Positions 1 to 11,154 of a stretch of DNA of 27,500 nucleotides are shown here, one piece after another. The notes beneath the pieces are model-generated. The model saw only the letters and a program-made list of their open reading frames with translations. It was not told the origin of the DNA and searched no databases. Numbering within the stretch: position 1 is the stretch's first letter; the number at the start of each line of letters is the position of its first letter. The DNA is from Chrysomallon squamiferum. Its lineage: Eukaryota > Mollusca > Gastropoda > Neomphalida > Peltospiridae. Location of the stretch: the NCBI GenBank assembly GCA_012295275.1, contig CM022667.1:11462538-11490037 (forward strand), read 5' to 3'. Position numbers and translations under genes: made by a program.

Positions 1-9
1 ATCGATAGC

Positions 10-43
10 AATAATAAATAATAATAATAATAATAACAACAAC
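10..43. repeat. (AAT)n microsatellite
   Basis: An AAT/ATA triplet run passes into AAC triplets. Confidence 0.9.
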
Positions 44-98
44 CAAATGAAATAAAAATGAATCCTTTTTCTAATATTTAAAACTTTTCTTTTCTAAA

Positions 99-103
99 AC
101 ACA

Positions 104-135
<32 letters not shown>

Positions 136-139
136 ACAC
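99..139. repeat. (CA)n microsatellite
   Basis: A CA dinucleotide run with one GA interruption. Confidence 0.95.
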
Positions 140-142
140 GCA

Positions 143-660
143 AATTCATATCTGTCAGCAAATATACACAAACACACGCTGCAAGATGTTCAAAACCTTC
201 AAATCTTCAGTTTTCCAAACTTCTGTAACTGTCATGATACCCATGACAGACTGGATCTGTTTCCCGGTCATTAATCTTCGAAGAAACAAAATTCCAGAGA
301 CACCGTGATGTACAAACTATTAACTGCGACACCGCGAGTATTTTTTTTAATAATTACATGTTCATTTCAAACCCGGCACGACATCGAGAAAGCACCACTG
401 ACAGACGTCGTCTAACGATCTGCAGATGTCTGTGTCGATGCTGTTTTGATACTTTGAACATTAGGAAATGGGTTAAATTTCAACGAAACAGTAAGCTTGC
501 TTAAAGTGATTTTTGAGAAAAACGTAACTGTATATGGACGAGGCATTTTTCCTGCATTATCCTATTTTGTTTTACATTCTGTGTGATGTGTGTTTACGCA
601 TTCTCGTGTGCAAACTGGCGCATGCGTGCGGGCATTTTCGTGCATCTTAGAGTGTTTGAG
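143..660. other. Intergenic, no gene seen
   Basis: This is moderately complex unique sequence with many short stops. A perfect 8-bp inverted repeat lies at 229-249. No splice-bounded coding segment is recognisable. Confidence 0.6.
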
Positions 661-670
661 TGTTCATTAT

Positions 671-695
671 GTATACATACATACATATATTACAC

Positions 696-726
<31 letters not shown>

Positions 727-776
727 GACAAAACGCACATTCATACATATAGACACACATACATACATTTATACAT
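671..776. repeat. Mixed (ATAC)n, (TA)n and (CA)n tract
   Basis: ATAC, TATA and CACA runs follow one another. The small open frames here are translations of the repeat. Confidence 0.93.
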
Positions 777-779
777 CTA

Positions 780-1700
780 GCTAAATATAAACGTATGTAT
801 GCGTGTGTCTATCTTACAGATGTGTTCAGACATGCAAACACGTGTGCATACTTATTTGTACGTGCATATTATTTTTTTCTTGTGCATGACCAGTGTTACT
901 ACAAACTTAAATCTAATCATTCATAGTTAACAGGGTTAAGTCTGAACCAACAAATCGATATGCCTCTGTCTAACCCCTTTTACACCACGCTAACTCTGTC
1001 TGGTCAAACATGACGATTTTTGTATTGTTCTGAAATCTGACGCCTTGTCCCTACTTCAGGCTAACCAAACGACGTACAAGATCATTATCCCTTCATTTCT
1101 TTGGATCTTATCTCCTAACATATTAACCCTTGTACGATAATGCGTGTACAGTATACCCTTGAGAAATGCGTGCCCATGAAAGATGCTTTCTTGTACCGAC
1201 TTTGTCTCGTATAGCACTTCTAAAACTCCGCAAATCTAAATCTACGATTCCATTAAACAGCACTCGCAAAGAAGACGTTCAAAAACAAGTTATTTTTCAC
1301 TTCAGTAACAATACCCCAGTTCGTTACTTCCAGCCCTCCGATTCAACAAGTATTCTTTTAATCACGTTCTCGACATGGATTAATTACCGCAGGTCAGCCA
1401 TAAATTCGAATTAACGTCCTTGGCTCCACGACTAATGATTTCGCGTAGTCGGCCATAATTGTTAGCAGTTGTTGTTAAGACGCCCGCTGCGCCTTTTTCC
1501 CAAGAGCACCAACCTGCCGTGTTAGACGGGAGACGTGGTCGACAAAGACGCCACTGGATTGAAACTGACTCAACGAAACAGACATGATTAATAGTCTACA
1601 GCTGGGGGAAAAGGAAACCGAATAATAATTCAAATTTTTAATACGGTGATATAATGTGACAAAAATTAAAAATGAAAGTAAAAGACATTTCTGATGTAAT
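780..1700. other. Intergenic, no gene seen
   Basis: This is unique sequence. The open frame at 1166-1414 (82 codons) has no recognisable domain, hydrophobic pattern or clear flanking splice sites. The 1440-1600 part is somewhat richer in CpG. Confidence 0.6.
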
Positions 1701-1830
1701 CTATGTAAATTACTAAAAAAAAAAAAATGGCCTTGAAAGACATGGATGAATAAATAAATATTTGGCTAACGATGTCTACGATTTATTATTTTTTTATTAA
1801 ATCGTTATTAGCTGTGAAACATATGTTGGT

Positions 1831-1972
1831 TTTATTTTTTTAATTTTTTTTATTTTTATTTTTATATATATATATATATTTTGATTCATTTATTTATTTA
1901 TTTGTTTATTTGTTTGTTTTGTAGTTTATTTATTTACTTGGTCATCTATTTATTTATTATTAATATTAATTA
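1831..1972. repeat. T-rich, (TTTA)n and (TA)n low-complexity tract
   Basis: Poly(T), a TA run at 1864-1880, and TTTA/TTTG tetranucleotides. Confidence 0.9.
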
Positions 1973-2069
1973 TTACTGTTTTGGTTTTTTTTTCTTGTTG
2001 CTGAGGATGATGGTTTTATAATTGACTTTTTGTTGTTTTTTTACGTCCATTTTTCCTATAAGAATATTT

Positions 2070-2265
2070 TTATTATTATTATTTATTGCTTTTGTCATTA
2101 TCGTCGCCATCATCATTATTTTATCATCATCATCATTATTATTATCATCATCATCATCGTTATTATCATCATCATCATCATCGTCATCATTATTGCTGTT
2201 GTTGTTGTTGCAACTGTTGCAGTTGTTGTCTTTATGGTCGTTAGATTGTTGTTGCTGTTGTAGCT
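2070..2265. repeat. Degenerate (ATT/ATC/GTT) triplet tract
   Basis: TTA, ATC and then GTT triplets make up almost 200 bases. Open frames on both strands (poly-Ser/Leu, poly-Ile, poly-Met/Thr) are by-products of this composition. Confidence 0.92.
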
Positions 2266-2269
2266 CCTC

Positions 2270-2637
2270 GAAGGAACGCCATTGTTTTCTGTCTTATCCT
2301 TCATCCTCTATTTCATTTTAAAACAAAGTTTTCTTCTTTTATGCTGTTCTGTAACATGAAACCTGACTTCTAATTAATGTATCGGAAGGACTATTCTCTC
2401 GGATACACTTCTCACAAAGTTGTAACTAAAAACGTACTGGCTGATTTATTTTTATAATTCCTCAAAAACAAAATACTGATGGAATGATTCATGATGTTAG
2501 TTAGAAATTATTCAACAGAATGTATTGAAGACAGAAAACGAAAAGGATGAAAAAAAAAGAACAAAGAAAGAAAAGGAAATAACAGAAAGGCAAAGAAAGA
2601 AAGTTAAAAGATAATATTGAGAAAAAGCAAGAAAGAA

Positions 2638-2640
<3 letters not shown>
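2270..2640. other. Intergenic; purine-rich end
   Basis: No gene seen. From about 2520 to 2640 the plus strand is strongly purine-rich (AAAG, GAAAG motifs) and stops at a (TC)n array. Confidence 0.6.
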
Positions 2641-2734
<94 letters not shown>

Positions 2735-2742
2735 TCTCTCTC
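2641..2742. repeat. (TC)29-(AC)16 compound microsatellite
   Basis: Pure TC occupies 2641-2698 and pure AC 2699-2730, followed by a short TC run. Confidence 0.98.
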
Positions 2743-2744
2743 AA

Positions 2745-3110
2745 ACAAGAACAAAAAATAAAATTTAAAAACAGCAGAATAATAACAAAAAAATAAAAAT
2801 AAACCTTTTCTTTCGTAACATTGAGAAGTCATTTCTCAAAATCTCTCTCAATTACGATGTCTTCCATATGGCAATGTCTTCATTTCTCAATAATAAACCC
2901 TGACAGTGTTACTGTCTATCTGCACAAACATATGGTAACCTGGATGGGTTTCGCACACGTGATAAAACCATGCTACTACTTGAAAGAAGCGAAGTTTTAT
3001 CACGACACTTATTTTCCAGGGTGTTCATCAATTTTGTGCGAGGGATGAATTCCGACCTGATACTTACTTAGATATCTGAGTTAAGTTTAAAACCTAGAAT
3101 ATATAAACGT
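2745..3110. other. Intergenic, no gene seen
   Basis: This is unique sequence. The frame at 2821-3048 (75 codons) resembles no family known to me and lacks clear splice sites. Confidence 0.55.
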
Positions 3111-3202
3111 ATATATATATGTGTGTGTGTGTATATAAAGGTAATTAAATAAAATTTCCCATAAGAATAAAAAAAAAATAATAATAAATTATATATATAT
3201 AT
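3108..3202. repeat. (TA)n/(TG)n and AAT/TA low-complexity stretches
   Basis: TATA and TGTG runs at 3108-3137, then AATAATA and TATATA at 3171-3202. Confidence 0.88.
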
Positions 3203-3339
3203 AGTTTTATGTTACAGGTATAATCTCTGTTTAGTTTAATATATGCTTGGAGTGTTTAATATTAAACAGAACGTGTTAAATTTGAAAATACAGGGTTTTT
3301 TTTTTTATATCTGACGCCTTCGCTACACCTAAGTCGTTA

Positions 3340-3500
3340 AGTTATTATTTTTGTTTTTATTTTATTGTGTATTTATATTTATTTATTTATTACTGTTATA
3401 TATATATTTTTTATATTTATTATTGTTTTTTATTGTTATTATTATTTTTATTATTATTATTATTGTTATTATTATTTATTTATTTATTTATTTATTTATT
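3340..3500. repeat. (TTA)n and (TTTA)n tract
   Basis: About 160 bases of TTA, TTTA and TTG units, ending in a clean TTTA run. Confidence 0.92.
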
Positions 3501-3603
3501 GTGAAGACAAAATTAAGACAAAATTCAGTTCAAAGAAATGAAATGAAATAAAACAATATGAAATATATAGTGAGTTAGAAATTATTATATATAGAATTAT
3601 TTT

Positions 3604-3622
3604 TTATTATTATTATTATTAT

Positions 3623-3684
<62 letters not shown>
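3604..3684. repeat. (TTA)7-(GTA)20 compound microsatellite
   Basis: TTA triplets change at about 3624 into a pure GTA/AGT run of about 60 bases. Confidence 0.97.
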
Positions 3685-3795
3685 ACACAGAAAGAAAGAA
3701 AGTAAAATGACGAAGAATAATCTAACAAAATTAGCTACTGAAAAATACAAAGCTGGGGATTCTTCAAGAGCTTTTTCTCTGTTAATGAATTGTCG

Positions 3796-3799
<4 letters not shown>

Positions 3800-3857
<58 letters not shown>
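3800..3857. repeat. (TTA)19 microsatellite
   Basis: A pure ATT/TTA run of about 58 bases. Confidence 0.97.
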
Positions 3858-3859
3858 TT

Positions 3860-4440
3860 CTATAAGAAGAGCAAAATGAACAACAGATGAAGAAGAATGA
3901 TAATTCCGGCCATTTTAAACTAACTGAACAAAATCGTTCTCTTTTCTTCTTCAATCTCTAAACAAATTCCAAAAGTGCATGGTCCAAATGAGTTCTTTGT
4001 TCTAACTTAAAATGAAGCTCATAAGACTGGCAGACTTGCTACTAAATATTAATTTTAGATATTTTTCTTCACCACGTAGACATTCTTTTACTTTCTCAGC
4101 TGTGAATAACGCAATTACGGGACCAGTAGCTCTCCGCTAAGTGCCACTAAGTCACAAAACCGGACACTGACCTCGAATTCCCGGCTTAGTGATGATACAA
4201 TGAAATGTGCATTTGTTTATCGAGACTTTGCCACATTACAAATGGCTGACCTTCCAGAGAATGTGAAAGGGGTTCGCACTTCTAACCAATCATTCAGATG
4301 CGGATCCATGATTTACATTTTGAAAAAAAAAAAAAAAAGGAGATTTCATCACTGTTTCAGATATTTCTCGAGCAAAACGATAAAAGAGTTTCAGAAGATT
4401 AAAGATAAAGGAATATTTTAGAATGCTTAAATATCTGATG
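3860..4440. other. Intergenic, no gene seen
   Basis: This is unique sequence with a poly(A) at 4323-4338. No domain or splice structure is recognisable. Confidence 0.6.
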
Positions 4441-4445
4441 TATTT

Positions 4446-4590
4446 GTGTGTATATATGTATGTATGTATATATGTATGTGTGTGTGTATGTATGTATGTA
4501 TGTATGTATATATGTATGTATATATGTATGTACATGTGTTTGTATATATGTGCATATATAGGTAGGTATGTATATGTGTGTGTATGTCAG
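4446..4590. repeat. Imperfect (TATG)n/(TG)n tract
   Basis: TATG, TG and TA units alternate for about 145 bases and give repetitive open frames on both strands. Confidence 0.94.
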
Positions 4591-4724
4591 CATATATTTA
4601 TTATTTATTAATTTTATTTACCTTTAAAGTTTCAGTTGCTAATATTACTATTTCAACTACTACTAGTACTACTTCCTTCATTTACAGGGATACACGACTG
4701 AAATAATTATTATTTAGAATTATA

Positions 4725-5330
<606 letters not shown>

Positions 5331-5337
5331 CATTACG

Positions 5338-5435
5338 ATCATCATCATCATACTACTACTACTATTACTATTACCAATACTACTCGTCTTATTTCTAATA
5401 TAACTACAGTTAATAATACTACTACCATCAGCTTT
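5338..5435. repeat. Degenerate ATC/CTA triplet tract
   Basis: ATC, TAC and CTA triplets with substitutions; a decayed trinucleotide repeat. Confidence 0.8.
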
Positions 5436-5480
5436 ATTGCTGTTTTATGCTTGCCATTGTCACTTATTAATGATCTATCT

Positions 5481-5481
5481 A

Positions 5482-5515
<34 letters not shown>

Positions 5516-5553
5516 TTCATCTGTCTATATCCCTCCTCATCTTTTCTGTCTGA

Positions 5554-5586
<33 letters not shown>
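5481..5586. repeat. (TC)n and (TGTC)n microsatellites
   Basis: TC run at 5481-5515, a TCTG/TGTC run at about 5546-5572, then TC again. Confidence 0.93.
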
Positions 5587-5589
5587 GCA

Positions 5590-6310
5590 CATACACAGAC
5601 ATCCTATTATCTTCTCTGCTTTCCACTCATCTTCTTCCCAGAACATATTTTAAATACACGAAATTAAATCAAAGTTTTGAGGGCAGGTCATATAGCTGTA
5701 ACTAGCGAGCCCTAATGAGTTCAGAATATCTGAACCGCTTGAATGCGAACCGTAATGCGAACACGGACCTGTGCCGCTGACACATGGAAAGATAATGAGA
5801 TGCAAGGAGCATTCCCTTTGTCGTCAACGTCATAGATGCCGACACGTGTCAGTCTTTCGGCATTTTCCGGAATCCAATCAACGTCTTGGTTTTCAAATCT
5901 CGTGTTTTTACGGCATATTTTCACAGGTTTTGGCATTTTTGTAGTTTTATGGAGTCCTCCGTTTTGGGGTTTTATTCCTTCGTCTAAGATACTGGTGTAT
6001 ATTAGCAGATAATTTAAAATAGAAAACAGAATTAAAAGAGAAAAACGTCTTGATGAAAACAGAAAAATACACCTAAAATAGTTTGTAAAAAAAAAACGAA
6101 AAAAGAACCGAAATGGAGAATGTTAATTAAGATAAACTGTTTATCTGATAAATCTTTGCTGAAAGTTTAAAAAAAAATTCAAGAGAATAAAACTTTTAAC
6201 ACATTATCGTTAAAATGTTTTTAAGTGTCGAGGTAATGAGGGTAAAATCTAAAAACGTCATGTAATAAATTATTTTTAGTAACAATGACATTATCTGGGG
6301 TCAGTTATAT
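5590..6310. other. Intergenic, one weak minus-strand open frame
   Basis: The minus-strand frame at 5721-5936 (71 codons, starting M-P-K-P-V-K) has a fairly mixed composition, unlike the repeat frames. I recognise no domain, and no donor or acceptor ties it to other exons. The remainder is A-rich unique DNA. Confidence 0.4.
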
Positions 6311-6311
6311 T

Positions 6312-6329
6312 TTTATTATTATTATTATA

Positions 6330-6398
<69 letters not shown>

Positions 6399-6428
6399 TA
6401 AATAATAAAAACAAAAACAATTAACAAT

Positions 6429-6459
<31 letters not shown>
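6312..6459. repeat. (TTA)n microsatellite and poly(T)
   Basis: A TTA run fills 6312-6400 with one small interruption; a T homopolymer follows at 6431-6459. Confidence 0.96.
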
Positions 6460-6461
<2 letters not shown>

Positions 6462-6479
6462 TAATTAGATAACAAAAAC

Positions 6480-7225
6480 AAAAGAAAATTTTGCCTTCCT
6501 GTTAACAAGAAAAAAATTTCCCACAACCTTAGTAAACGAGTCGTTGTATTATGGGTAGGACGGGAAATAACAAAACTGGTTCTATTAAGAGAACTGAAAC
6601 GTACTGAATAAGGGCGTAGTAAAATTATTTTTTAAAAAAAAAAAAAAAAAAAAGAAAGAAGAAAAACAACACACATCTATTCACTTATTCTCACGTTCTG
6701 TTATGTATACTTCCATTTGCACTTACTCATTCATTCATTCACTAAACTAATTCATTCTCTCGCTTTGCAGTTACCGACTCGATTTTCTTCTCCACGGCTC
6801 CCGTACTCACAGCCGCACAGACAGCGAAACAAGCAGACGCGGAATGTGTAACAGCAAACCATCATGGCGACCAAACCAGACGACATTTGTCAAAACAAAT
6901 TTTCTAAAACGGAAGAACAAAAACGTCTGAAAGTGTTTTGCACATAGCTGCATTCTTATCCGGCATGTCGATCTCGGAAAACGCATGTTTGTCGAATGAA
7001 AGAATGAAACAGTCTTCAGATATCTTCGCAAAGAGCTGGATTCTCAAAGCAAGAAGATTGTCAAAAGCACTCGTGATGTCAGTAAAAATGTTGTATTTTG
7101 TTTGCAAGTCTTTTAGAGCTTAAATGGTTAAAAATTACAAAAAACGAAAGAGTGAAAAGTTGTTTGCTATTAGAGAGTGCAAAGATATGTGTTTATATAT
7201 TCTTAAAAAATGTTTCTTTTATTTT
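6480..7225. other. Unique region with CpG-richer centre, no firm gene
   Basis: The part at 6770-7090 is richer in GC and CpG than its surroundings. A short frame starts at ATG 6864 (M-A-T-K-P-D-D) in good context (CATCATGG) and stops at 6945-6947 after 27 codons. It could be a first exon, but no good donor is visible. Overlapping frames on both strands have no recognisable domain. Confidence 0.4.
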
Positions 7226-7345
7226 TGTTTTTATTTCTTTTTTTTTTTTTTTTTTTTATTTATTTTTTTTTTTCATAAAAGAAAAATAATAATAATAACA
7301 AAAATCAAAAATCAAACAAAAAAATCAAACAAAAACATCCAAAAA
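7226..7345. repeat. Poly(T) then A-rich low-complexity tract
   Basis: T runs at about 7227-7273, then AAT, AAAC and poly(A) units. Confidence 0.88.
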
Positions 7346-7349
7346 AAAA

Positions 7350-7960
7350 CCCCAGCAACAAACAAACATTTTGTTGTCTTTTTTTCCTCACTTTTAAAAC
7401 TGTTTCTCTTGTTATACTGTTAGCCCGGGGATAGCATACATTATATTTTCCTTACTGGTAATTTTTACTGATTTGTTTATTAGTTACCATAACAATACTA
7501 TGTGCCTTGTGAATCAGTTAATTTAAATTATCCATTGCCTAGTAATTTAATAAACGTAACCATGAAATTCCTTAATTCATTCATTCATTCATTTTTTCGT
7601 TTGTTCTTTCATTATTTACTTAATTCGTCCAACATTGCAGATCTTGAAATCGTGAGAAACGAAATCATTCTTATTGTCACTGTCATTGGTAAAGATCGTT
7701 ATCTCATGTGGTTCGGTGTGAAAATGTCTTTAAGTCAACCCAATTACAGTGACGTCGATGTCGGCTGTTTATCAGATCCTGAAATACTTAGTAACTGTTC
7801 ACGTTGACACTTTATAATCACCTTCACCTTCACCGTAACACCCATTTTAATATTCTTATTAAAATGCCCTTTTTCGACATTTTTGTTTATACTTTTTCAT
7901 TTCTTCCTTTTTTATTTAATATCTATCTTATTTTGTCATGCATTTCTTATTGTCGTATTT
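7350..7960. other. Intergenic, no firm gene
   Basis: There is a short (TTCA)n run at 7575-7592. A frame at 7502-7807 has no ATG at its start and no known domain. An acceptor-like CATTGCAG at about 7633-7640 lies inside it, but no matching donor or neighbouring exon is evident. Confidence 0.45.
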
Positions 7961-7964
7961 CTTG

Positions 7965-8095
7965 TTTTTAATGATATTGTTGCTGGTATCATTGTCGTTG
8001 TTATTACTGTTTTCTCATTGTTGTGTTGTCGCTGTTACTCTTGTCATTGTTATTATTGTCATCATCGTCGACGTCGTCGTTGTTGTTTGGGTGTT
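7965..8095. repeat. Degenerate GTT/ATT/GTC triplet tract
   Basis: About 130 bases of mixed TTG, TTA, TCA and CGT triplets; a decayed trinucleotide repeat. Confidence 0.82.
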
Positions 8096-8279
8096 TGAAA
8101 GAATAACGTACTTCAATAATGAATTATTTAATAATTTTAGTAAAGCCTTTGATTTCTGCTATATCATCCAGGTGTTAAAATAATACAGAAAAGAAGAATT
8201 TACTACAAGTGATAAAACAATCTATTTTTAAGTTCTCTGTGCAATCTGAAGAACTATACCAATGACCGATTTCAATATA

Positions 8280-8645
8280 AACACAAACATAAAGACACAC
8301 ACATACACTTAGACATACCTTCAAACACAAAAGCATTAACAGAGAGATATACAGTTTTTACGATATTTGGCATCAGCGTAAGAACAACACTGCAACAAAG
8401 TTTAAACACAAACAGACATAAACATACGAACACATAAACACACATATATATACATGAACAAACACACCTACCTACACAAAAACATATTCACACATACACA
8501 CACACAACGACAAATACACACACACACTCACACATACTCACATTATCAAAAATACATAGACATACACAAACACACATACACAAAACTCACACTGACGTAT
8601 CCAATTTTCACGATATTTGTTCAAACTACACTGCAACAAAGTGCT
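8280..8645. repeat. Duplicated ACAC/ACAT-rich block
   Basis: The block is CA-rich throughout. Inside it, a core CGATATTTG followed by CACTGCAACAAAG occurs twice, at about 8354-8402 and 8604-8642. This suggests an old duplication with an offset of about 245 bases. Confidence 0.75.
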
Positions 8646-8649
8646 TCAC

Positions 8650-9110
8650 GGATCAAACTTCTCTGTTTATCAGTTTGCGATCTACAGCATTCAGTAAGTA
8701 ATTCTTACAGACAAGAAACACAACAATTTACAACTGTTACTGGAAAAAAAACACAGAGTCCGCGGCATTTTTTTTAGCAAACTTTCTCTGTTTAATTACT
8801 CGCGGCAAGTGTAACAGCTTCTAAAACACTGTGTAGCCTTCTGCACGAATAATATTTATTTTACTAATGCAAAATGCCAGCGTAGCCAAACTTGTAATAA
8901 ACTCGAGTGTTTTTTCTATCAGTACCAGAATTGAGAAAGTAAACAGAATGAATTTGAAAACGTTTTTTCAGCTTCTTTTTTTAAAACTGCAGAAGATAAA
9001 AAAAAAAAAAAAAAAGATGTTTATGTATGTGTTTGTTGAAGAAACAATCTATTAAGCTGAACAGATGTTGTCGATATTACTGATTTAAAAGATGACTGTG
9101 TTTTCTGGTG
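8650..9110. other. Intergenic, no gene seen
   Basis: This is unique sequence with poly(A) at about 8999-9015. No coding signature is visible. Confidence 0.55.
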
Positions 9111-9727
9111 GTGAGGCAATAATGTACTTGGTGAAACAGTAATGTACTTCGTGAAATAGTAATGTACTTCGTGAACTAGTAATGTACTTCGTGAACTAGT
9201 AATGTGCTTTGTGAACTAGTAACGTGCTTTGTGAACTAGTAATGTAGTTTGTGAAATAGTAATGTAGTTCGTGAAATAGTAACGACCTTCGTGAAATAGC
9301 AATGTACTTCGTGAAATAGTAATGTACTTTGTGAAATAGTAACGTACTTTGTGAAATAGCAATGTATTTCGTGAATTAATAAGCTGATTCGTGAAAACAG
9401 TAAGGTAGTACTGTACATTGTGAAACACTGATGTAATTCGCAATTCAGTAAAGTACTTCACGAAATAATGTAATTCGCGAAACTTTGATATACTTCGTTT
9501 AATAGTATTCTGCTTCGTAAATTGGTAATGTAACTTGGTAATTACTGCGGCATTTCATGATATAGTAATGTATTTCGTGAAATACTTACGTATTCATGAA
9601 ATAGTAAATAGTATTGTATTTTGTGAAATAGTAACGTACTTTGTGAAATAGTAATGTACATTCTTAAAAAAGTAACATACTTCGTCAAGTAGTAATATAC
9701 TTTGTATACTAATAATCTATTTCGTAG
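9111..9727. repeat. 20-bp minisatellite, about 30 units
   Basis: The unit is close to AATGTACTTCGTGAAATAGT. From 9121 to about 9380 thirteen units lie exactly in register; beyond that the units drift and vary in length until about 9727. Neighbouring units share variants (for example GTGAACTAGT in four successive units), a sign of local duplication. The minus strand of the unit has no stop in any frame, which explains the open frames at 9216-9461 and 9542-9736. Confidence 0.97.
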
Positions 9728-9779
9728 TATCTTCAAGTAAATTCGAAAGTTTTCCAGTTGGACATTTCCTAATTACAAC

Positions 9780-10031
9780 ACTATTATATGAATACGATAC
9801 CGATTATTTAATCCATTCAATACAATATATTATTAATTTTGTTCGGCAGAAGACGATATTTAATGAATACGACTATGATTATATAACTGGTTGAACAAGC
9901 TATATAATTATTATAAATATAGATCGACAGAATACCATATTAATTTTAAGTAATCTGTTGAAAATTGATATATTATTAACAACGATCGATAGAATATACT
10001 ATGTTTAATGAATATGACCACGTTTGAAAAA
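9780..10031. repeat. Diverged AT-rich repeat, three or four copies
   Basis: Similar segments start at 9842, 9922 and 9984: each has a GATCGACAG-like start, then a TTTAATGAATA-like core. A weaker copy lies near 9788. Spacings are about 80 and 62 bases. Confidence 0.7.
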
Positions 10032-10252
10032 AAAAAATATATATATGGTAAAGATTGCAGTTGGCCTTTTATATTCATCCTGATATATATATATATATAT
10101 TTTATCGAAGAATTTTAGTCCATTATCTTAATTCAACCGATCATATTTTCAAACGTGGTCATATTCATTACCCACAGTATATTCTATCGATGAATATATC
10201 ATATTATATATATCAAGATCAACATAGAAGGCCAACTGCAATCTTTACCATG
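9979..10252. repeat. Interleaved inverted repeat (A-B-A'-B')
   Basis: Segment A (about 9984-10031) is the reverse complement of 10146-10191, sharing GAATATGACCACGTTTGAAA. Segment B (10047-10090) is the reverse complement of about 10206-10250, sharing GGTAAAGATTGCAGTTGGCC. The order is A, B, A', B', not the nested order of a simple hairpin. Confidence 0.92.
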
Positions 10253-10254
10253 TT

Positions 10255-10810
10255 GATCCTATGCACAGTTTCGCCCTATGCGTTATGACCTATCTCCGTC
10301 TTGAATTGTATTTTGTTTTAACATTTTCTTCCATTTTACAATCTGTATTCCTACGCATAACAGCGGTACTACAAGCAGCATGCTCTAAAGATAACGCCAT
10401 CATTACTCCTGTAATCAGTATAGTTTACGCACTACTTCCCCAACATAAATGTCATTCACTATAGTTAGATTATACTGCTTCCCTTTTTTTTTTTCGCTGA
10501 GTATATCTGATCATATTGACCCTATTATCTATTGTCCACCTGCAACGAGTATTATTTGGCAACAATCAACGTATACCTCCACAGGCGCCATAACAAAAAA
10601 CTTAGCCTGAAACATGCGAGAGAAGTTTGTTTGGCTCAGTTGTAAACAGTTGTATTTTCTGCTTCTAATGAAGATCTCTGATAAATGGGAGAAAAGAGAG
10701 AGAGAAATAAACAGACTGCGTTACACCTGGATGACTTAATTCAAAAATGCACCTGGTTAAAGAAAGGGTTTGAAAGTTTAGAAGAATGTTTTAATATGTA
10801 ACATAATAAG
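10255..10810. other. Intergenic, no gene seen
   Basis: This is unique sequence. The frame at 10261-10464 (67 codons) has a mixed composition but no recognisable domain or splice context. Confidence 0.5.
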
Positions 10811-10812
10811 AG

Positions 10813-11153
<341 letters not shown>

Positions 11154-11154
11154 G

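Noticed and set aside
2022-2321. Overlapping open frames rich in Ser/Leu, Ile and Met/Thr
   Set aside because: They are three readings of ATT/ATC/GTT triplets on both strands, with no domain and no splice signals.
5721-5936. 71-codon minus-strand frame with mixed composition
   Set aside because: Not a repeat product, but no known domain, donor or acceptor was seen. Kept only as a weak possibility in the intergenic entry.
7502-7807. 101-codon plus-strand frame
   Set aside because: It begins at GTG rather than ATG, includes a TTCA repeat, and has no recognised domain.
9111-9727. CRISPR-like array
   Set aside because: Units are contiguous 20-mers with no unique spacers, and the genome looks eukaryotic.
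9216-9736. Minus-strand repetitive 'proteins' with H-Y-Y-F-T-like motifs
   Set aside because: The 20-bp minisatellite has no stop on that strand, and 20 is not a multiple of 3, so the frame cycles through all readings. The drift in unit length argues against coding.
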